In this document: positions 1 through 12,400 of the stretch, piece by piece
How the letters are laid out: each line of letters begins with the position of its first letter
Numbering within the stretch: position 1 is the first letter of the stretch
Assembly (NCBI RefSeq): GCF_964340395.1
Contig: NC_135569.1
Span: 11,986,019-12,050,018 of the forward strand
Reading direction: 5' to 3'
DNA length: 64,000 bases
Source of the DNA: Glandiceps talaboti
Lineage: Eukaryota > Hemichordata > Enteropneusta > Spengelidae
Notes under the pieces: model-generated
The model's database searches: none
The model's input: the letters and a program-made list of their open reading frames with translations, nothing else
Told to the model about the DNA's origin: nothing
Translations under genes and position numbers: made by a program

Positions 1-414
1 TATAAATGATTTCATATCGAATGTACAACTAGAACGCTGCACACAATCACATGTGGTGAAATTATTATCTCCAGTTGCGTTCAGTTCGATGTGTTTACAA
101 AATGTTCAAAACAGGTCAAACAGCAAACTCCTGGAATCAAATGTGTTTTCGATTAAAATTCCATCCTCGTTAGGACGAAGAATTGGCTTCGGATGTGGTT
201 GTACATTATATTTACTCATTCCCGAGGTTTTTTTTTTATTTTCTGTCACGAATACATCTACCACTGTTGATGCTTTGAACGGCTATGAAAAATATTTTCT
301 GCATACATAAGATTATTACCCTAACTCCGTGATTATCCAATGAATCGGGTCAGATAGTAAATACACCCCCCCCCCCACCTCTCCTCTTAGGTTTAAAAAA
401 AATAATTGTTTGAT

Positions 415-715
415 TCCGGTTACCCGACCCCACCGAGCTTTCCACTGCCGATCATAAACTTTTTTTTACGTATTCGAGAAAAGAATAATAAAATCGCAAA
501 AAGTGTGAAATTTCGCCAAAAATAGTGGATGCTGAAACTGACATCAACATAAAAAGACAAAATAAACTGTTCTTCCAATCTGTAATGGCTGTACATCGTA
601 CAGGAAGAAATAAATACCACAAAGACCACACGGAAAACAATGGAAAACCTGAACTAGACACACATAAAATATGTACCTACCCCATCTATTCTAAAATTGA
701 GAGTAATTTTTGATA
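415..715. repeat. Dispersed repeat A, copy 1
   Basis: About 300 bases from GGTTACCCGACCCCACC to ATTCTAAAATTGA recur, in the same orientation, at 5405-5730. Shared blocks include TTTTTTTACGTATTCGAGAA and TCTGTAATGGCTGTACATC. Nature unknown, probably a short nonautonomous element. Confidence 0.85.
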
Positions 716-1047
716 TTAGGTCTAAACTTGTTTACGGCGCTGACGTTGTATTACGTTTAATCTCTCAAGCCGACAGTAAGGCTACATCCACCCCCACTCC
801 CCCTTCCTCTTACATTGTATTTGAAGTATTTAATATTATGGTAATAAAAATTAGTTAATTCTATGACTGAATCGACCATCCCGCCTCCAAATAAATTAAA
901 TAAAAGGAATATACATTTAAGAAAGAAAAAAACGAGAACAGCAACTCTGGTTCATTGGGTGAAAAGACTATGGATTTATTTTCATTTCTATTCATTAATA
1001 TAGTTGGTTTATTTTAAATCTATCTGGTGGAGAAGCGCTAGGATTTC

Positions 1048-1090
1048 ATCGTCGCCGTCATCACCGTCATCATCCTCCTCCTCCTCCTCC

Positions 1091-1122
<32 letters not shown>

Positions 1123-1215
1123 TCACATCATCATCATCATCGTCATCTCACATCACCACCAGTACCACAACCACCACCACCACCACCACCACCACCACCA
1201 CCACCATCATCACTA
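1048..1215. repeat. Compound trinucleotide microsatellite
   Basis: (TCC)n, (TCA)n and (ACC)n tracts. The frame reading poly-Ser/poly-His through them is an artefact. Confidence 0.95.
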
Positions 1216-2678
1216 TCTTTTTAACTCTTTTTCAATCTCAAACCTGAGGGTAGTACAAAGGGACCAATTTTGCGCGGCCCCTCTCCCGTATTGCAGTCTG
1301 CGGCAGTTCCGACCCCCCCTCCTCCCCTCCCTAATCTATAAAGCATTCCGAAGGGTGCACCTGTTTCCAACAGTACCTTTGTGTTCTAACGGACACTCTT
1401 GACCTGTATACACAGAGAACTGAGAGGAAGGCTCTGTAAGTACCGTAACCGTAAGTACATACTTTGGTAAAACCAGTGAGTATGAATCGAATACATATTT
1501 GACATTGCAGGAAATTAATTTAGTAGGCGATCAACAGGAACTGACTCATAGCCTAAACGAGTGGCGTAAAAGCCACATCCGTCGTTGAGACAAAGTAACC
1601 ATACGTCAAAGAAGGGGATCGGTTTCTTTAAACTTTTGTTCTGAATGAATTAGAAAACGACATGATAAACGACCAATTTGGGACTATACTTATCGTTCAG
1701 GACATTTTTGGTGATTGAAGTCACTGAGTTGGTATAAAGCTCCACTGAACACTCTTTCATGGGTTGATTTCGTATGCAATCAGATATTGAAACATGTAAA
1801 TACATGAATTCAGCACAGTCTAAAATTAGGACGTCTGAAATTTTACTCCACGAACTATTTATTGTATATATCTTTGATTTATTTTCTTCAAGTTGTCAAC
1901 TTTTGTGAACGTCGTAAACCACGCCACGGGCCTCTTTACGGCACCGCCCCAAACATATACCCGCCAAGAGGTCCTACACATATTTCGTTGCTTCTGAATC
2001 AGCAGAAATATGTACTCTGGCTGCGAGAATAGATTTTGTTTGATGAACGTGTAAGCACAGAACTCGTGAATTAGGAAACCTGAAATTCAGTACATGTCCT
2101 TCGTTCTATTTGTAGTTTTAGTTTCAATCACATTTTGTTTGTATTTCTGGTACTGTATACATTTATTTGTTTGTTTTTTATCAGATTTTGTTCGACTAAA
2201 TGTGTAACTTTTAGAACATTCTTCAATATCGTTCTCTGAACTAAACTTTATCATAGAATAAATGTACTTGTATACTTTCACATAATAAAGAGAATTAGGT
2301 TGATCCCCGTATTCAGATGTATGTGTTAAATACAAACATGTCAGAGTACTGTATGTTTCAATGTTGAAAACATGCATATTATAAATGCTGACCATTATGC
2401 AAATTATCCAAGTATTGTTACCACATTACCGATATTCAAATTAGTATGCAAATTAGGCTAGATATATGTATAAACCTGTCAATACTATATCTTATATCGT
2501 ATGCTCTTTTCTGAGCAGAAAAAAACACGAATATGCATGATACAAGATGTAAGTATAACAAATTTCGAAAAATATTTTCTCAAGTTGGCTTAGCGCCTAT
2601 GTATGTCCCCTTGTTTTCATAATAGATCTGTTATTTCCCTTACCTCCAAACGCAAATATAATAATTATTTTTAATTAA

Positions 2679-2997
2679 AGTGTCCGTGTGGATGAGGATT
2701 GAGAATTTATTTGAATTTTTAATTACTAAAATAATTTTATCATGGCTTCCTACTTGGTAAAATCAATGTGAAACCATATATGCCAAGTCTGTGTTTGTAA
2801 ATCAATACATGGCAGAAGATTACTAATGTTTGTTATTGTACGTATACTAACAAACTGTTTACACATTTTTTTTTAAACTTTCAGCACTGTATTGAGTTAC
2901 AATCACAGACTTGGGCATACGTTTCAAGTAGGAAGCAATGACAAAACTGTAAATGAAACATCCAAAATAATACCCAATCCTCGTCCATATTGCCACT
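2679..2997. mobile_element. Foldback MITE, TTAA family, copy 1
   Basis: The ends are AGTGTCCGTGTGGATGAGGA and the inverse of AGTGGCAATATGGACGAGGA, each flanked by TTAA (2675-2678 and 2998-3001). TIRs run over 100 bp. TTAA duplication is typical of piggyBac and Kolobok. Copy 2 is at 18101-18454. No transposase is encoded. Confidence 0.8.
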
Positions 2998-4502
2998 TTA
3001 ATGTGGTTCTAATTTATTTTCAAATTTTGACCATGTATGCAATTCTTCCCACGAATACTGTACCACAGGTGCACGTATTATTGCTGAGATTGCCGTTTTC
3101 TTAAGGAAAATATCGTACGAATCCTGCTGCTACAAATGTGCCAATCGCTATAATAGTATATATAACACTAAACAGGTAGGAAATTACAGTCAAAACGCTG
3201 TTATATTTAGCCTGTAGACCAGGAATACAACAGTCTCAGAAATACTACACGCCCCTATGTACTGTCGTGGTCAGGGTACTTGTGAAAAACGAACGATATT
3301 TCATTCCAATGATATATTTGTTTTCCCAAACCAAACTAATTGTTTTTCTAACCCTAATTTAATTCATTGCAAATTTCCACCGTGTATGTATTGTTTTCCC
3401 GCCAAATGCCGTGCTCTCGAAATAGAAACGAACACATTTATCCAAACTAGTTTGTACATTACATCCGTTGAAATGTACTAATTGAAAGCCCACCCTGTTT
3501 GTTGTGCCTGAGGCAAAGAGGTTCTATACACTACAATAACTCGCCTTTCATCTTTTGTGAATCCTTCTTTGCGCTTCTGCAGCCCTGAATAGAGCGGTGT
3601 TTGACATGACAACACTCAGCTTAATTCATTGCAAATACAGTCTTGGTTTTATCTCTTTCTATAACCCAAAAAGAGGGGAACTGTCTACTGCCGTTGGTGC
3701 ATTCATTGACCCTACACGAAAGCGTCTATGGTGCATTTCTGAATTGCCAGTCACAGAGTCAATAGACACTACTGATACATACATACATACATACATACAT
3801 GGCAGGGAAGATGAAACAAAGATGTGACTTGAGTTTACTTTAGATATAAACAAATGATGCGAGACGATGAAAGCATATACACATAATGGGATGTCCACTA
3901 TTTGCCTGGAGTCCCTTCAACGTGTATGAGTTGCCATTCATTATCTCCCCTCAAAGTCAAAGTAATTCTTTATTTTCCTACTTTTTGTTGTGTACAAACA
4001 AATACCCCTCTGGTGGAAAGAGGATTAGCCCCGTTCAAGTTTTGTCTCCAAATTTGAGCAATCCTTCTTCTAGTCGGATTTTTGACTAGTTTTCATAACA
4101 AAGTCATCCAATCACTTTAACCTGAAATGACGGATGTCAACCAAACCCCATCGCTCTCCACGGGACACTGTTTTCATTTTGTCCCATTTCATTTGGTTCA
4201 TTTCATATGTTGAAATGTACTAATTGAGAGTCATTGGCTCTGATCAGTCAGTGATGTCTGTGACACCCACATAGATGTGATCTCAGTCGATGTAGCTAGC
4301 CATCACGTGACTCTGGAATGCTACTTTACAAATTTGTCTATCTACATTGTGCTTCATTTTTTTCTTTTTTTTAAGACGTAGAAATCTTGACTATACGGTT
4401 ATATCAAATTAGAGACAAGAAAACCCTTTATATCGATCTTATTCTTGAATACATTGAACATCTTAATTTCGTCGATCAAAGAGATTATCTGTTTGTGGTT
4501 TG

Positions 4503-4507
<5 letters not shown>

Positions 4508-4548
<41 letters not shown>

Positions 4549-4615
4549 TGATAATATACAATACACGTATCTATCTCTGGTAAGTATGTACTACCTTACG
4601 CTACAATACATACAT

Positions 4616-4669
<54 letters not shown>

Positions 4670-4706
4670 CCATCCATCCATCCATCCATCCATCCATCCA
4701 TCCATC

Positions 4707-4746
<40 letters not shown>

Positions 4747-4778
4747 TACATACATACATACATACATACATACATACA

Positions 4779-4807
<29 letters not shown>
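4508..4807. repeat. Compound microsatellite (CT)n-(ACAT)n-(CA)n-(CATC)n
   Basis: Successive pure tracts of CT, CATA, CA, CATC, CA and CATA fill the region. Confidence 0.97.
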
Positions 4808-4809
<2 letters not shown>

Positions 4810-5404
4810 GGTTGTAGTTAACATTACAATCTATCAAATCCTATGTATTGATGTACTAGTAGCATGATACATGAGATATGACACTTCTTACTTAAACTTA
4901 ATAGCTCACTTTCATTTGTTTAAAGAATTCCTCTAAGTCCAGCTTGAAACTATCACGCCCCGGGGAAGGTAAATAATGTTGATGTTTAGTGACAGCCGAC
5001 CCGTATTCATCTCTACATGCATTCGCTTCAAAGTCTCGACAAGAATATACCCCATATTTCATTGACGTTAAAACTTTTCACAAAGTCTGCATGCACAACT
5101 TCGCATATTTCCAGTTACAGCACACGTGGGTATATACATGCTTATATTTCATGAAGTTACAATAGTTTTAGAACGTAAAATTGTTTCCTTTGCATCACTC
5201 CGTCTATAGCTCTCTCAAACTCATATATTTATCTACTCTGGAACGTTTCACTTTACAATAATACGGTCTAGGCAGCGTATCACGTGATGCATCTACATAG
5301 TCACGTGTGGTAGGTACAGGGACATATGATTGACTCTACCGTAGGTTGCATTTCTAAAGTTGTTTTCTGTATTTTTTATTGTCATTAGGCCAAATAAAAA
5401 AGTT

Positions 5405-5730
5405 CTTTGGTTCTGGTTACCCGACCCCACCTAGATTTTCACGCCGACCTTAAACTTTTTTTTTACGTATTCGAGAAAAATAATAAAATCGCGAAAATCG
5501 TGAAGTCTCGCAAGAAATAGTGGGTGCGGAAACTGACATCAACTTAAAAAGACAATATAAAACTATTCTTTCAATCTGTAATGGCTGTACATCTGATGAG
5601 AAGAAATAAATAACACAGAGACCATTTGAAAACACTAGACACTCACACATGAAAAAAATATATAATAAAATAAGATAAAAAATCTACCTACCCCACCTAT
5701 TCTAAAATTGAATGTAATCGGAACCACACA
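5405..5730. repeat. Dispersed repeat A, copy 2
   Basis: Direct copy of 415-715, moderately diverged and slightly longer at its right side. Confidence 0.85.
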
Positions 5731-7994
5731 ATTTTTTTTACTTCTTAGCAAGGGTATGGGTGGTCTTAAATTCCCAAAATCCGCGCACGTGAAATCTCGC
5801 TGTTTGAAATAGGGGAAAGAACCATAGTGGAGGGGAGGAGACGTGTCGAAACCCCGCAGCGTATACATCCAGAGCTACCGTTCACGATGCATTCAAGTTG
5901 GTGATAATGATAAATAGCGTGAATGTCTCGTGTGAATGACTATTGTGAAAATTACTAAGTTATTTTACACCTGCAGGTAATTGAATTGAGGAGAAATTTA
6001 TTGAAAGATTTACAATTATATATGCAAACTTAAATTTGTTTGGAATCTCCTTAGTATACTTTAGCATAAGATTACAATGGGGGGGGGGGAGCGGGAGGGG
6101 CTGGAGATAATTTATTCCATCATATACAATTAGAACTATTTTGAAATAATTAGATTTGGTATCAATTTGGCAGAAAATAGCAACAAACTACATAATCAGT
6201 TTTGGCAGAACACCATGTTTCGATGGATTTGAAAGATATATTACATTTGTCACTTTTCGTTAGATCATGGAAGTATCAAACCTAGATCTGACCACAAGTC
6301 TCTCTGTGGATTGATTCTGTTTTTTATAACGCAGGAATTCATCCGAAGTTTTAAGCTAAACTTTAGACATCGAAACGGCCAATAAAAAGACCCGACGTGT
6401 ATTGATATAGACACGGTTCTAGGCTTACTTTAGCATTACCAACACTGGTTAAACTTCACCGAAAAGGTAAAAGTTTGAGCGTCAACCTCAGTGCATTAAC
6501 GATCTGGGTTAAAACATGGGTTAAGTCTTTTCAAGACCAGCGAACCATTTATCTTCCCGCATATTTAGGAACTAGTTCGTTTACACACTGAAAGTGTTGA
6601 CAACTGTATCATCAAAATCTCTCAAGAACACGCTGTACAAATTACACAGTTTCGATGTTACTGGAGAAGTCACGTTGTTGTATCTGCGTTTTTTTAAAAT
6701 GTTAACGATGACAGATAAATTGCTTTAACTGGCAATTTGGATTTCCGACACGATTGACATAGACCATACTGCAAACATGTCAAACAGGCCATATGGTGAA
6801 CGAATAACAACAGCTACATTTCATAATTGGACTATTGGGTGTTTTATACACAATCACTGCGGCCAACATCTCGCAGCTATTAAAGTTGTTAACGGTTAAA
6901 ACTAGTCCTTTTTGGGGAACGATGTCTCGTTTAGGCGACTACACTACGCAATCTAAATCTATTATTTCGGCAACTGTGTTCTCACCTTCTTATGTCGATT
7001 TCCTCACCAAAGACGCCTCACAAAGAGATAATGAGTGTCTTCTTTACGAAGTGGCACCAAGAAGACTGCGAAGACCGACTCCCAAGATACAACCACCTCT
7101 TAAAAAAATTTGCAACCGGAACCAGTCGACTCTCTTCTTCGACAGATCGAACGTTGAACCCCAAGTTGTTTGGTGAATGGCAAAAGATGTCGATGGACAC
7201 GACTTTGACAGATTGCAGATCGTAGTTTGTGGAAATTCACTGACTCTAAGATGGCTGCCAATGGTTTCATCAAGTTGTTTGGGATAGCATGCTGTAAATT
7301 ACCAGTGCATTGAAATACTTGCATTCGTTTATACACCTCTAAATGGCGTGAACTATGCAGATGTCATTGTTAGCTCCCAATAATGTAAAACCCGCAAACA
7401 ACACCACTCCACAGCTCACAATCCAATGACATTTGCATACACTTACACACAGTACATGATGTCCTTACTTAGCAGACGACGCATTGTCTGGCTCATTCCA
7501 TTTTATAATGGGTCGAGTCTTTTCAATTTGTGAGAAGAGACCAGCAAACCATTTATCTCCGTGATCAAAGTAGATGTACATATAGATTGTTGTCATGGCA
7601 ACAGCACATTAGATGTCAGTTTTAACTTTGATAGATAGGTGAAAAGGTCCTCTGACTTTCGGCATTAACAATATACAAGAACTCACAAGATAAGAGGAAT
7701 GATAGATATATAGTTCTGTATAGTAGTTTGTTGTGCGGAACTTTGAAATACGTGATAACCCATCCAGAAGTATTAACACTTTCTTCTCCAAAGGTATCCT
7801 GTACATACCAAACTTTATAATGTTTTTTTTAGCCTTTCCTCGATATTATCATTTTTCCTTTATGAGAACAGCTGTTCTGACTAGACTATTTTCTACTATT
7901 TTGAAATGTACATACTTGTCTCCAAAGGGAATTGGTCACATGATTTGTTGTTGTATTGACTAGAATTTGCAGGTAAATAAAGATCCGTATCAGA

Positions 7995-8190
7995 TAGATG
8001 GATCAATAGATAGATAAATAGATGGATTGATGGGTGGGTGGATGGATGGATGGATGGGTGGGTGTGTGAATGGATGGATGAATGGATAGATTGATGGACA
8101 GGTGGGTGGATGGATTTGTGGGTGGGTGAATAGATGGGTGAATTGATGAATGGGTAGATGGATGGATTGGTGGGTGGGTGGATGGCTGTC
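7995..8190. repeat. GGAT/GGTG minisatellite
   Basis: Imperfect GGATGGATGG and GGTGGGTG units. The minus-strand frame rich in His and Pro is an artefact. Confidence 0.92.
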
Positions 8191-8410
8191 AGTGTCTATA
8201 ATTTTGTTTGTGTAATTCCAACGGTAACAAAAAAATGTGCGAGATATTAAAATCACTGGTGTGTAAATGAAACTCTATAGTCACTCTGGTCTTGCCGTAT
8301 CAAGATGCTACACATCAACAAACACACAAACAAACAAACAAACAAACAAACAAAAAAACATAACTTCATCTAGACAACCACTCAATTTTAGCAATCTTCG
8401 CTAATCCTAT

Positions 8411-8760
8411 ACTCTGGTAGCTGTTCCTTCGGTTTACTAAGATAGACACAAACTAAAACTATTGTGGCATATTGATACAAATCACTATTTAAATGGATGT
8501 TGGTTTAATCATAGACAGTGGAGGGGAGACACTGTCTATGGTTTGATTATGTTCTCATTAGGGTGACTCTATGAAATCCATTTCCATGAACTTGCAGTGT
8601 ACTGTTTTGGGACTTCCAATGTTTACACTGTCTCGATCATAGGGTGATTAGAATCACACAACATAAATACTGCTATCACCCATTTGTGTAATCTACAACA
8701 TCGAACAATATCTTTAGATTGTGTCTATCTTAGTAAATCAAAGCCTCAATTACCAGAGTC
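8411..8760. mobile_element. Foldback MITE with TIR containing TTTACTAAGATAGACACAA
   Basis: The left arm has ACTCTGGTA then TTTACTAAGATAGACACAA; the right arm is its inverse at about 8718-8760. An inner hairpin (CATAGACAGTG / CACTGTCTATG) sits at 8509-8542. The arm sequence recurs near 20990 and 21855. Confidence 0.65.
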
Positions 8761-8835
8761 ATAAATACAATTAAAATCACAAAAAAAAAAAAAAAATGTT
8801 GTCTGGCTCAACAAAAATCTTACCAACAGAGATAT

Positions 8836-9270
8836 TTGGTAAGCCCAATCATAAATTATAGCAATAACAGTATTTTGTTGAGCCAGATGATAAAATGTAG
8901 CAATGTTAGTAAGATGTTTGTTGAGCAGACGATAAAATGTAGCAATGTTAGTAAGATTTTTGTTGAGCAGACGATAAAATGTAGCACTGTCAGTAAGATG
9001 TTTGTTAAGCAGACGATAAAATGTAGCAATGTTAGTAAGATTTTTGAGCAGACGATAAAATGTAGCAATGCTAGTAAGATTTTTGTCTAGCCAGATGATA
9101 AAATGTAGCAATGTTAGTAAGATTTTTGTTGAGCAGATGATAAAATGTAGCAATGTTAGTAAGATTTTTGTTGAGCAGACGATAAAATGTAACAATGTTA
9201 GTAAGATTTTTGTTGAGCAGACGATAAAATGTAGCAATGTTAGTAAGATGTTTGTTGAGCTAGACAATGT
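8836..9270. repeat. 42-bp minisatellite, about ten copies
   Basis: The unit contains GATAAAATGTAGCAATGTTA and GTAAGATTTTTGTTGAGCA. Forty-two is a multiple of three, so long repetitive frames appear on both strands. They have no start context or domain and are not genes. Confidence 0.93.
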
Positions 9271-9344
9271 GTTCTTTCAGGTTTTATGATTTGAATTTTA
9301 ATAACAGTCAGAAGGCATATCATCTCAGTTATGAAATATTCATA

Positions 9345-9350
9345 TTTATT
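9345..9350 (-). terminator. Candidate polyadenylation signal (AATAAA) of the RRM gene
   Basis: The minus strand reads AATAAA about 67 nt after the stop codon of the two-RRM gene. This is a plausible distance for the 3' end. No transcript evidence is available. Confidence 0.45.
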
Positions 9351-9416
9351 CATTCAGGGTAAAATTAACAGATATTTCCTTTTCACAAGGTTAATAAAAA
9401 GTATATTAATTTGTCT

Positions 9417-12400
9417 TTAATTTTCATCTTTATTTTTGGATATTCTAACTGTTATAGGTTTTTTCTTGATGACTGTACCATTGAGTTTCAATGCGCGGTC
9501 TGCCATACTTTTGTCCTCAAACCACACAAAGCCATACCTGCAAAAAAAAAGAAAGAAGAGTCTTCTGATGAATTGAAGTTGTTTGGTGAAAATACATACG
9601 TTATAATACACAAATTGAACATTTGAGAATTAATATCTAGGACTCTGACTCTGGTTTCATTGTTCAAAATGAAACATTCTACTCAGAAAAAAATATTTTT
9701 TAACCAAAGTGTAAAATGTGAAATGACTTCATAATTATTATGAAAATATTTGACAATTATGTGATTATCTATTCAAAACGTTATCTACATCGCTGATATT
9801 AAACATAAATAATCTTTATTTATACTGGATAGTTCTTTAAGCATATGAACACTTGTCTCCAAAGAAATCCAGTGAGGGCCATCCCTCATGGGTTCAGTGT
9901 TAATGCACGAGGAAACCAGAGTACCCGGGGAAAACCTGCGATGTTCGGTAGAGTAGAATTTAATCACATACTGAATGGGTTCAAACCCCGGCTGCAGTGG
10001 TAAGAGGCAAGTGGTTAACCCACTCGGCCACCGACAACCCTATTGTTATCATTACAGATGGTACTGTGTACACAAGCTTGATGACCTTGTGTAAACAGTA
10101 AATAAAATCAATCAAAAGATAACAAATCAGTCCCTCATGTGTCACTCTTTGTTTACTTACCCTTTACTTTTCTTTGAAGTCTGTCTTCTGACGATGATGA
10201 CTCTGTCTGGCTCAAGATCTTGACCATCGAATAACTCTAGCAGGTCCTTTTCTTGTGTACTAAGGCTTAGGTTACCCATGTACAATTTACCAGAATCTGA
10301 AAAAGATATTTTTACAATCAACAGTTACAGTTTGCAAGTCAGCAATTCCTTGATGCAAAAGAGGGAGGCAGTAAAAAAAACAAAAGATTTAATAACAAAT
10401 CTACTGAGGGCGCCCTACACTTTCGCACATCATAAGGGACATTCACACAAGCTCAACAAACAAACACCAATCGTTTAGGTCAAACACACACTGTTATCAT
10501 TGAAGGAGTGAAAATTTTCGTGTAAAATTGGGTTAGAAGTGCGAAAATGAAGTTCATCAATTGCATTGACGCCAGACTCCCCCCCCTCCCCCTACACATG
10601 AAGTTGAACTAGTGACACATTGTGCGATCCTCCCTAAGGCAAAGGTACTAGCCAGTAAAAACAAAAGAATAATTTACTAAAATGACGGGGGCACCCTACA
10701 CTTTGGCACATCACTAGGGAGAAAGTCCACACACTGATTTGGGCAAGTTGAACATTTGTTGGCATCTGGTGTGTTTCTGAGAATAGACTGCTTTGGTTAC
10801 GGGTCACAACAAAAGAATTTATCAAAAATACATTGAGGGCGCCCTACTCACAATATGAGGTCATCGTCACAGACATTTATATGCTTTGCTCAGTCAGCTA
10901 GTGTACCCCATATATTGATGCCATTGTTACATGTTTAGAAAAACAGAAATAATTTTCCACCTCCGTGCAACGCATTGTGGGTATTTTCCTCACCGTTTGT
11001 TCTCTCTATCATGTGATATATCATTAAGTTACTTTCTTTCCCATTCATTGGTGACGGCATACCCATTCCATTCAACTCTACAGCTGCGTTGGCATCTTCT
11101 TCGGTGTCAAAGGTCAACACTGCATACCTTAATATTCAAATAATAATAGTAACATCACAATAGTGGTTCAAAGCATTTTATAAATATTACATCTGGCACG
11201 GACCTAAAATTGCAAAACAGCTCTTTAAGCCTTCCTCAAGTCTCTGGAGAGCATAAAATCTGTCAGTTTGATACACTACATTATCTTACTCAATGAATCA
11301 AAGTTGTAATGAACTCTCTTGAAAATATTCACGAATGATATTTCCCTAGTCTAGTTCCTATACTATGCATTACAATCACTACCATCATCCACACTCAAGT
11401 ATAGGGAAAGTCCTTATTCTAGCACATAAATCTGTGCTACCCCTGCTGTGCAAAGGGTAAACGACACATGTCAGTAGTAATCCATCACAAATTGACAGGC
11501 AGTTGTAATTGGTTAGTCTCTTTAGACAATTACTCATTAACCAAACTCCACCTCTCCAGTCTGAAACTAAAATTATATGAACGAAGTTGAGGGTAGCACA
11601 AAACCTTGTGATTTTGCTGTGCGATTTTTATGGAAACTTACCGTTTCAGATAAACATATGTAGTAATAACAGAACGCCATGCCACATGAGTTCCAGTGTG
11701 GAGTTCTCAGGGGTATTTGCACTCGTTACTTGTAGTATCTTCTGTTGCACTTGCACTCGTTACGCTCATGAAAGTATGGGCGCAGAGAACACTGCAAGCA
11801 CTCATGCATATAACCCAAGTACGCCACACTTGCACTCTCGTGTCATGGGGTTCTGTCATATTCTATCGATATATTTTGAAACCGGAATGATGATTAATAA
11901 AAGTCATATTAAATAAGTATGATCGACATACTTGACCAACTTTGTCTTCTTGTGTCTCCCATGCCGGACCATTTTAGTAGCATCCCTGAATTCAATTTTG
12001 GGAAACAAGTCACATTCCCCAAGGAAGAAGTAGAGCGTTTCCCTGTTAACACCATTGGGTAAATTTCCACAATGGACAGGATATTTATCTGTCAAGAAAT
12101 GAGAATAACAATAATTTTAACAGGTTATTTCTTGCTCTTCTATAAATGGTGGGGGGGGGGGGGGGGGGGGGGTAAATGGGTAGAAGCCCTACTACACTTG
12201 ACATGTGACTGCAGTCTCTTTCTCTTGACAAAGATAGCACTAACTAATAACTATGATGTCATTTCCTGTAAAGGTTTGTGGGAAACCGTACTAACATGAC
12301 ATAACAGTTACTGCAGTCTCTTTCTCTTGACAAAGATAGCACTAACTAATAACTATGATGTCATTTCCTGTAAAGGTTTGTGGGAAACCGTACTAACATG

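Larger units (their letters stand above)
1..9344. other. Gene-free region left of the RRM gene
   Basis: Apart from the repeats listed separately, no open frame here has a recognisable domain, convincing start or matching splice pattern. The longest non-repeat frame (6835-7176, 113 codons) matches nothing I know. Two diverged direct copies of a GTCTTTTCAA...GAACCATTTATCT block lie about 1 kb apart (near 6518 and 7508). Confidence 0.6.

Noticed and set aside
4591-4867. Cys/Val/Met- and His/Thr-rich frames
   Set aside because: Translations of (ACAT)n and (CA)n microsatellites.
5590-5640. CTGATGAG motif as a second hammerhead
   Set aside because: No helix II or GAAA follows at the required spacing. 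Other CTGATGA sites in the window fail likewise.
6835-7225. Overlapping 113- and 77-codon plus-strand frames
   Set aside because: No domain, no splice partner, and the frames compete with each other. Not supported as a gene.
6485-7565. Direct repeats about 1 kb apart, considered as terminal repeats of a retroelement
   Set aside because: The shared block is only about 40 bases and diverged, with no retroelement coding between.
8746-9289. Long frames on both strands, up to 173 codons, with a 14-residue repeat
   Set aside because: Produced by a 42-bp minisatellite; open on both strands because the unit is divisible by three.
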